In this document: positions 59,624 to 64,000 of the stretch, piece after piece
Layout of the letters: each line of letters starts with the position of its first letter
Position numbering within the stretch: position 1 is the first letter of the stretch
Source of the DNA: Roseateles asaccharophilus
GTDB lineage: Bacteria; Pseudomonadota; Gammaproteobacteria; Burkholderiales; Burkholderiaceae_C
Assembly (NCBI RefSeq): GCF_004362405.1
Contig: NZ_SNXE01000006.1
Coordinates: 124,001-188,000 of the forward strand
Direction: 5' to 3'
DNA length: 64,000 nt
Notes under the pieces: model-generated
Told to the model about the DNA's origin: nothing
The model's database searches: none
What the model saw: only the letters and a program-made list of their open reading frames with translations
Translations under genes and position numbers: made by a program

Positions 59624-59658
59624 GAGCCCAATGTAGGCGCCCGGCCCAAGACAGAGTT

Positions 59659-59683
59659 ACGATAGTTCGACAGGCTCTATCGT
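59659..59683. promoter_or_regulatory. Inverted repeat between the MFS and AraC genes
   Basis: ACGATAG (59659-59665) and CTATCGT (59677-59683) are exact reverse complements separated by 11 bases, so the arm centres are 18 bases apart. The element lies midway in the 88 bases between the divergent starts. TTTT follows the right arm, so it could also fold as a short terminator-like hairpin, but the divergent context favours an operator for the AraC-type regulator. Confidence 0.55.
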
Positions 59684-59711
59684 TTTTCCGCCAAACCCAG
59701 CCGCCCCACGC

Positions 59712-60578
59712 ATGCGCCGCACCAGTTTGCCGCCCGCCGACCCGCTGCGCTTTGCGCCCAGCGCCGAGTGCCCCTTGCGTGGCAAGGCTCGCCTCATGGC
59801 CCACAACATGGACATCCAGCCCCATCACCACGACTGGGGCCAGCTGGTCTTCTCCATGGCCGGGGCGGTGCGCGTCAGCACCGAGCCGCTCGGTTCGCCC
59901 ACGCCGCGGCGCAACTCCCCGCAGGACGCCGAGGCCCTGCTGTCCTGCAACTTCATCGTGCCGCCCTCGCGGGCGGTCTGGATTCCGCCTCAGGTGGTGC
60001 ATGCCGTCACGGCCATCGAGCAGGCCGATCTGCGCACCCTGTATCTGCATGCCAGCCAGCTCGACAGCACGCAGCCTCCCTGGTCGCAATGCCGGGTGCT
60101 GGAGGTCTCGCCCCTGCTGCGCGAGCTGGTCCTGCAGCTGACCCTGGACCCCGATGCCCGTCCGGAAAACGCCGCGGCGGGCGAGCGCGCGCGCTGCATC
60201 AATCACCTGATCGTGGACGAGCTGCGCCGCGCGCGCAGCCTGCAGCTGGGCGTGGCCCTGCCGCGCGACAAGCGCCTGCGCCGCCTGTGCGAGGCCCTGA
60301 TCGCGGCCCCGGCCCGCCACGCCAGCCTGAGCGGCTGGGCGCGCGAGGTGGGGGCCAGCGAGCGCACCCTCTCGCGCCTGTTCCGCGAGCAGCTGGGCAC
60401 GGGCTACACCCAGTGGCGCAGCCAGGTGCTGCTGGCCCATGCCCTGTCTATGGCGGCCCGCCACACCCCCATGAATCTGATCGCGGCCGAGCTGGGCTAT
60501 GCCAGCGCCAGTGCCTTCACCGCCATGGTCACCCGCACCGTGGGCATGCCGCCCAGCCGCTTCTTCGCCGAAGCCTGA
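59712..60578 (+). CDS. AraC-family transcriptional regulator
   Basis: 288-residue regulator. An N-terminal cupin ligand domain (HNMDIQPHHHDWGQLVFSM, then AVWIPPQVVHAVTAIE) is followed by two helix-turn-helix repeats near the C-terminus (LSGWAREVGASERTLSRLF, and LIAAELGYASASAFTAMVTR). The histidine-rich cupin may bind a small molecule. It is divergent from the Fsr-like transporter and very likely regulates it, using the inverted repeat between the two. Confidence 0.92.
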   Translation: MRRTSLPPADPLRFAPSAECPLRGKARLMAHNMDIQPHHHDWGQLVFSMAGAVRVSTEPLGSPTPRRNSPQDAEALLSCNFIVPPSRAVWIPPQVVHAVTAIEQADLRTLYLHASQLDSTQPPWSQCRVLEVSPLLRELVLQLTLDPDARPENAAAGERARCINHLIVDELRRARSLQLGVALPRDKRLRRLCEALIAAPARHASLSGWAREVGASERTLSRLFREQLGTGYTQWRSQVLLAHALSMAARHTPMNLIAAELGYASASAFTAMVTRTVGMPPSRFFAEA

Positions 60579-60616
60579 TCAAGCCCCTGGCCCGGCGGCG
60601 GCCGCGGCGCGGCGCC

Positions 60617-60622
60617 TAAAAT
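60617..60622 (+). promoter_or_regulatory. Candidate -10 element directly before nadA
   Basis: TAAAAT is followed by CGCGCC and then the nadA ATG at 60629, six bases later. Transcription from it would start at or close to the A of the start codon, giving a leaderless mRNA. No Shine-Dalgarno sequence and no clear -35 are visible. Confidence 0.4.
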
Positions 60623-60628
60623 CGCGCC

Positions 60629-61732
60629 ATGAGCCAGGTTCTTTTCGACTACACCCGCCAGGACGCCGCGGGCGAGAGCTGCACCGCCCACGCCTGGGCC
60701 AAGGTCCCGCCCCCGCTGAACCCCAGCCAGCGCCGCGAACTCAAGGCCCGCGCGGCCGCCCTGCTGAAGGCCCGCAATGCGGTGCTGGTGGCGCACTACT
60801 ACGTGGACGGCGATCTGCAGGACCTGGCCCTGGAGACCGGCGGCATCGTCTCCGACTCCCTGGAGATGGCGCGCTTCGGCCGCGACCACGCGGCCCAGAC
60901 CCTGGTGGTGGCCGGCGTGCGCTTCATGGGCGAGAGCGCCAAGATCCTCAGCCCCGAGAAGCGGGTGCTGATGCCCGATCTGGACGCCACCTGCTCCCTG
61001 GACCTGGGCTGCCCGGCCGAGGAGTTCGCCCGCTTCTGCGACGCTCACCCGGACCGCAAGGTGGTGGTCTATGCCAACACCAGCGCCGCGGTGAAGGCCC
61101 GCGCCGACTGGATGGTCACCAGCTCCTGCGCGCTGGAGATCGTGTCCCACCTCAAGGCCCAGGGCGAGAAAATCCTGTGGGCCCCCGACCGCCACCTGGG
61201 CCGCTACATCCAGGAGCAGACCGGTGCCGACATGCTGATGTGGAACGGCGCCTGCATCGTGCACGACGAGTTCAAGGGCCTGGAGCTGGACCTGCTGCGC
61301 GAGCAGCACCCGGACGCGATGATCCTGGTCCACCCCGAGTCGCCCAAGAGCGTGGTGGACAAGGCCCATGTGGTGGGTTCCACCTCGGCCCTGATCAAGG
61401 CCGTGGTCGAGGGCCAGGCCCACGAGTACATCGTAGCCACCGACAACGGCATCCTGCACCGCATGCGCCAGCTGGCGCCCGGCAAGGTGCTGATCGAGGC
61501 GCCCACCGCCGGCAACAGCGCCACCTGCAAGAGCTGCGCCCACTGCCCCTGGATGGCTATGAACGGCCTGCAGGGCGTGGTGGACTGCCTGGAGCAGGGC
61601 CTGGGCGAGATCCAGGTGGAAGAACCCGTGCGCGCCCAGGCCAAGGCCTGCATCGACCGCATGCTGGACTTCACCGCCGCCCTCAAGGCCGGCAAGCTGC
61701 CGGGCCTGCAGCCGCATCTGGGCGCGGCCTGA
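60629..61732 (+). CDS. nadA: Quinolinate synthase
   Basis: 367-residue 4Fe-4S enzyme that condenses iminoaspartate with dihydroxyacetone phosphate to quinolinate, second step of de novo NAD synthesis. Cluster ligands are C122 ([10 protein letters not shown]), C209 ([11 protein letters not shown]) and C306 ([12 protein letters not shown]), each nine residues beyond the E. coli ligands C113, C200 and C297. Segments [13 protein letters not shown] and [10 protein letters not shown] fit the family. Its substrate comes from the nadB product encoded convergently about 440 bases away. Confidence 0.97.
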   Translation: MSQVLFDYTRQDAAGESCTAHAWAKVPPPLNPSQRRELKARAAALLKARNAVLVAHYYVDGDLQDLALETGGIVSDSLEMARFGRDHAAQTLVVAGVRFMGESAKILSPEKRVLMPDLDATCSLDLGCPAEEFARFCDAHPDRKVVVYANTSAAVKARADWMVTSSCALEIVSHLKAQGEKILWAPDRHLGRYIQEQTGADMLMWNGACIVHDEFKGLELDLLREQHPDAMILVHPESPKSVVDKAHVVGSTSALIKAVVEGQAHEYIVATDNGILHRMRQLAPGKVLIEAPTAGNSATCKSCAHCPWMAMNGLQGVVDCLEQGLGEIQVEEPVRAQAKACIDRMLDFTAALKAGKLPGLQPHLGAA

Positions 61733-61745
61733 GCCTGCTCGCTCA

Positions 61746-61787
61746 CCCCGCGAGCGCACAGATGCGGGGGGCGAAGCCGGTTTTTTT
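61746..61787 (+). terminator. Terminator-like hairpin with T-run after nadA
   Basis: CCCCGC (61746-61751) pairs with GCGGGG (61764-61769), about 14 bases after the nadA stop. A short GGC-GAA-GCC stem and an uninterrupted run of seven T (61781-61787) follow. The combination reads as an intrinsic terminator for nadA, although the T-run is 11 bases beyond the main stem. Confidence 0.55.
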
Positions 61788-61852
61788 CGGGTCTGCAGCG
61801 GCTATAAACGCCCTATCGTTGCCGCCGACATCCAGGACAGGAGCATTGCGCC

Positions 61853-62140
61853 ATGACCGACTTCACCTCCCTGCACAACCATCACGAACGCGAGGTCTTC
61901 AACGAGGTGGTGGCGCAAGCCGCCGACTTCCCCGATGTGGCCGGCAATGAGGGGCTGCTGGTGGATGTGGCCTGCGTGGCCCTGAACCGCCTGCCCCCGC
62001 GCTACATCCGCCACCAGGTGGACTTCGCCTTCTATCTCACCGAGTCCGAGCGCCTGGAGATGAATGTGGCGATCCGCGACGCGGTGAGCTACGCCTTCAA
62101 CTTTGTGCGCGCCCGCAGCGCGCTGCGCAGCCGCGGCTGA
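61853..62140 (+). CDS. ComFB-like small protein between nadA and nadB
   Basis: 95-residue protein resembling the late-competence ComFB family: EVFNEVVAQAAD at the N-terminus, VDVACVALNRLPPRYIRH in the middle, the family's most conserved part, then MNVAIRDAVSYAFNFV. It lacks the extra Cys-x-x-Cys cluster of Bacillus ComFB. CAGGAG lies upstream of ATG 61853, and TATAAA at 61803-61808 is a possible -10. ComFB relatives in cyanobacteria have been reported as cyclic-dinucleotide receptors. The role here is unknown. Confidence 0.75.
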   Translation: MTDFTSLHNHHEREVFNEVVAQAADFPDVAGNEGLLVDVACVALNRLPPRYIRHQVDFAFYLTESERLEMNVAIRDAVSYAFNFVRARSALRSRG

Positions 62141-62176
62141 CGATGCCGCACCGCGGCCCTTGCGCCGCGGTATCTC

Positions 62177-63778
62177 TCAGGCGCCGCGCCAGCTGCGCTC
62201 GGCAATCAGCACCGTGGGGAAGCTCACCGGCAGGGTCTGCGGGTAGTCGCGGCTGTAGTGCAGGCCGCGGCTCTCGTGGCGCAGCAGGGCCGAGCGCACG
62301 ATCAGCTCGGCACAGTCCACCAGATTGCGCAGTTCCAGCAGATCGCGGTTGACGCGGAAATTGGCGTAGTAGTCCTCGATCTCGTCGCGCAGCAGGTGGA
62401 TGCGGTGCAGGGCCCGCTCCAGGCGCTTGGTGGTGCGCACGATGCCCACATAGTTCCACATCAGGAGTCGCAGCTCGTCCCAGTTGTGGGCGATCACCAC
62501 CTGCTCGTCGGCATCTTCCACCTGGCTTTCGTCCCAGGCCGGCAGGGGCGCGGGCGCGAGTTCGGCCTGGCCTAGGATGTGGTCGGCGCAGGTCTGGCCC
62601 AGCACCACGCACTCCAGCAGGGAATTGCTGGCCAGGCGGTTGGCGCCGTGCAGGCCGGTGTAGCCGGTCTCGCCCACGGCGTAGAGGCCCGGCAGATCGG
62701 TCTGGCCGCTCAGATCGCTGACCACGCCGCCGCAGGTGAAGTGCACCGCCGGCACCACCGGAATGGGCTGACGCGCGATGTCGATGCCCAGGGCCAGGCA
62801 GCGCGCGTGGATGGTGGGGAAATGCTCCTTGAGGAAGGCCTCCCCCAGATGCGTGGCGTCCAGCCACACATGGTCCAGGCCATGCTTCTTCATCTCGAAG
62901 TCGATGGCGCGGGCCACGATATCGCGCGGCGCCAGCTCCATGCGTTCGTCGTGCGCGGCCATGAAGCGAGTGCCATCGGGCAACTTCAGATGCCCGCCCT
63001 CGCCGCGCAAGGCCTCGGTGATCAGGAAGCTGCGCTCCTGCGGGTGATAGAGGCAGGTCGGGTGGAACTGGATGAACTCCATATTCGCCACCCGGCAGCC
63101 CGCGCGCCAGGCCATGGCGATGCCGTCGCCGGTCGAGGTATCGGGATTGGTGGTGTAGCGATAGACCTTGCCCGCACCGCCCGTGGCCAGCACCACGGCG
63201 CGCGCCGCCAGGGTCTCCACGCGCTGCGCGTCGATGTCCAGGGCATAGATGCCGTAGCAGCGCGGTGACTCCTGGCGCTGCACATGGCGCGAGGTGATCA
63301 GGTCCAGCGCCATCCAGCGCTCGCGCAGGCTGATATTGGGATGGGCGCGCGCCGCCGCCAGCAGCTGGTCATGGATGGCCTTGCCGGTGGCATCCGCCGC
63401 GTGGGCGATACGGCGCACCGCATGGCCGCCCTCGCGGGTCAGATGCAAGCCCAGGGGGCCGTCATCGTCGGGCGTGAAAGGCACGCCCTGCTCCACCAGC
63501 CAGGCCACGGCGGCCGCGCTGCGCTCCGCAATGAAGCGGGCCGTGGCCTCATCCACCAGACCGGCCCCGGCCTCGCGGGTGTCGCGCACATGGCTGTCTA
63601 TGCTGTCGTCACTGCCCAGCACACCCACGATGCCGCCCTGGGCCCAGGCCGTGGCCGCCTCAGTCAGATCGCGCTTGGCCAGCACCACCACGGGCACCTG
63701 ATCGGCCAGGTGCAAGGCCACGGTGAGGCCGGCCAGGCCGGCGCCAACAATCACTACGGGAGCCCCAACAGCAGTCAT
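62177..63778 (-). CDS. nadB: L-aspartate oxidase
   Basis: 533-residue FAD enzyme that oxidises aspartate to iminoaspartate, first step of de novo NAD synthesis. The FAD-binding N-terminus is PVVIVGAGLAGLTVALHLAD; REGGHAVRRIAHAADATG, HFTCGGVVSDLSGQTDLPGL and GLHGANRLASNSLLECVV are hallmark segments of the succinate dehydrogenase/fumarate reductase flavoprotein superfamily as used in NadB. ATG at 63778 is preferred over GTG at 63790. It is convergent with the ComFB-like gene and functionally linked to nadA. Confidence 0.96.
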   Translation of the reverse strand: MTAVGAPVVIVGAGLAGLTVALHLADQVPVVVLAKRDLTEAATAWAQGGIVGVLGSDDSIDSHVRDTREAGAGLVDEATARFIAERSAAAVAWLVEQGVPFTPDDDGPLGLHLTREGGHAVRRIAHAADATGKAIHDQLLAAARAHPNISLRERWMALDLITSRHVQRQESPRCYGIYALDIDAQRVETLAARAVVLATGGAGKVYRYTTNPDTSTGDGIAMAWRAGCRVANMEFIQFHPTCLYHPQERSFLITEALRGEGGHLKLPDGTRFMAAHDERMELAPRDIVARAIDFEMKKHGLDHVWLDATHLGEAFLKEHFPTIHARCLALGIDIARQPIPVVPAVHFTCGGVVSDLSGQTDLPGLYAVGETGYTGLHGANRLASNSLLECVVLGQTCADHILGQAELAPAPLPAWDESQVEDADEQVVIAHNWDELRLLMWNYVGIVRTTKRLERALHRIHLLRDEIEDYYANFRVNRDLLELRNLVDCAELIVRSALLRHESRGLHYSRDYPQTLPVSFPTVLIAERSWRGA

Positions 63779-63855
63779 TCCGTCGCGCACCCGGCTTTGC
63801 TTTTCATCGGGGCGTCATGCAAAAGAGATGGCGGATTCTAGAAGCCCCTCAAAGA

Positions 63856-63880
63856 CAAGGCCGGCGCGGGGCCGGCCTTG
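63856..63880 (-). terminator. Intrinsic terminator of the clpB-like gene
   Basis: CAAGGCCGGC (63856-63865) and GCCGGCCTTG (63871-63880) form a perfect 10-bp stem with a five-base loop. Read on the minus strand it starts 26 bases after the stop codon at 63907 and is followed by TCTTT, so it fits an intrinsic terminator for the gene entering from the right edge. Confidence 0.75.
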
Positions 63881-63906
63881 GTGGCGGGAGATTGGGCGCG
63901 CCGCCT

Positions 63907-64000
63907 TCAGTGCACCACGCGCCCGAAGCTGAACTCGCCCGCCTCCACGCCCACCGGAATCACATCCTTGGGCCCGAAGCGGCCCTGCAGGATGAGCTTG
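63907..64000 (-). CDS. clpB: 3' end of a probable ClpB chaperone gene
   Basis: Only the last 30 codons are inside the window, ending KLILQGRFGPKDVIPVGVEA then GEFSFGRVVH and TGA at 63907-63909. Such a tail, with I-L-x-G-x-F/x-x-x-K-D-V-I-x-V, resembles the C-terminus of ClpB/Hsp100 disaggregases of beta-proteobacteria. The assignment rests on this short piece, so it is tentative. A strong terminator hairpin follows the stop. Confidence 0.65.
   Translation of the reverse strand, partial: KLILQGRFGPKDVIPVGVEAGEFSFGRVVH

Overview
The window is GC-rich (most 60-base stretches I counted are near 70% GC), densely coding bacterial chromosome. The gene content points to a betaproteobacterium of the order Burkholderiales, probably near the Roseateles/Pelomonas/Rubrivivax group: a phenylacetate catabolon with an epoxidase of the paaABCDE type, a PEP-CTERM-like secreted protein, an AlgZ/AlgR pair beside argH, and ppc divergent from hemC. 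The assignment is inferred from protein resemblance and gene order; no rRNA or tRNA gene is present. I see no integrase, transposase, prophage or CRISPR array.

Layout. 1-6.4 kb: hemC (cut by the window edge), ppc, an AhpD-like protein and the NAD-salvage pair pncA-like/pncB. 6.4-9.9 kb: an AlgR/AlgZ-like two-component pair divergent from argH. 9.9-13.6 kb: a lower-GC block with a second sensor kinase/OmpR regulator pair, a secreted NTF2-like protein and a hemerythrin. 13.6-15.8 kb: an Lrp-type regulator divergent from a cysteine desulfurase-rhodanese fusion. 15.8-20.2 kb: a four-gene MacAB-like ABC exporter. 20.3-26.3 kb: dinB, a CTERM-tagged secreted protein, a YbaN-like protein, a LysR regulator, an EAL phosphodiesterase and an LldD-like dehydrogenase.

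26.3-38.4 kb is a phenylacetate degradation region: paaG-I-K-A-B-C-D-E-R, an ABC substrate-binding protein and paaZ on the minus strand, with divergent paaY. A perfect 14-bp palindrome lies between paaG and paaY and is probably the PaaR operator. Together these genes would activate phenylacetate to its CoA ester (PaaK), epoxidise it (PaaABCDE), isomerise it (PaaG) and open the ring (PaaZ), with PaaI and PaaY as thioesterases. The beta-oxidation genes paaF, paaH and paaJ are not here.

38.4-43.5 kb: a radical SAM/DUF4130 DNA-repair pair behind a consensus LexA box, divergent from moaA, a small membrane protein, mobA and an acetyltransferase. 43.5-54.1 kb: a DJ-1-family protein, mfd, a complete type III restriction-modification system with a low-GC recognition region, serB and a flavin reductase. 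54.1-64 kb: an RraA-like protein, an S4-domain protein, a YnfA-like protein, a periplasmic binding protein, a ThDP enzyme, an MFS transporter with a divergent AraC regulator, and nadA, a ComFB-like gene and nadB. The window ends in the 3' end of a probable clpB. De novo (nadA, nadB) and salvage (pncA-like, pncB) NAD genes thus sit at opposite ends of the window.
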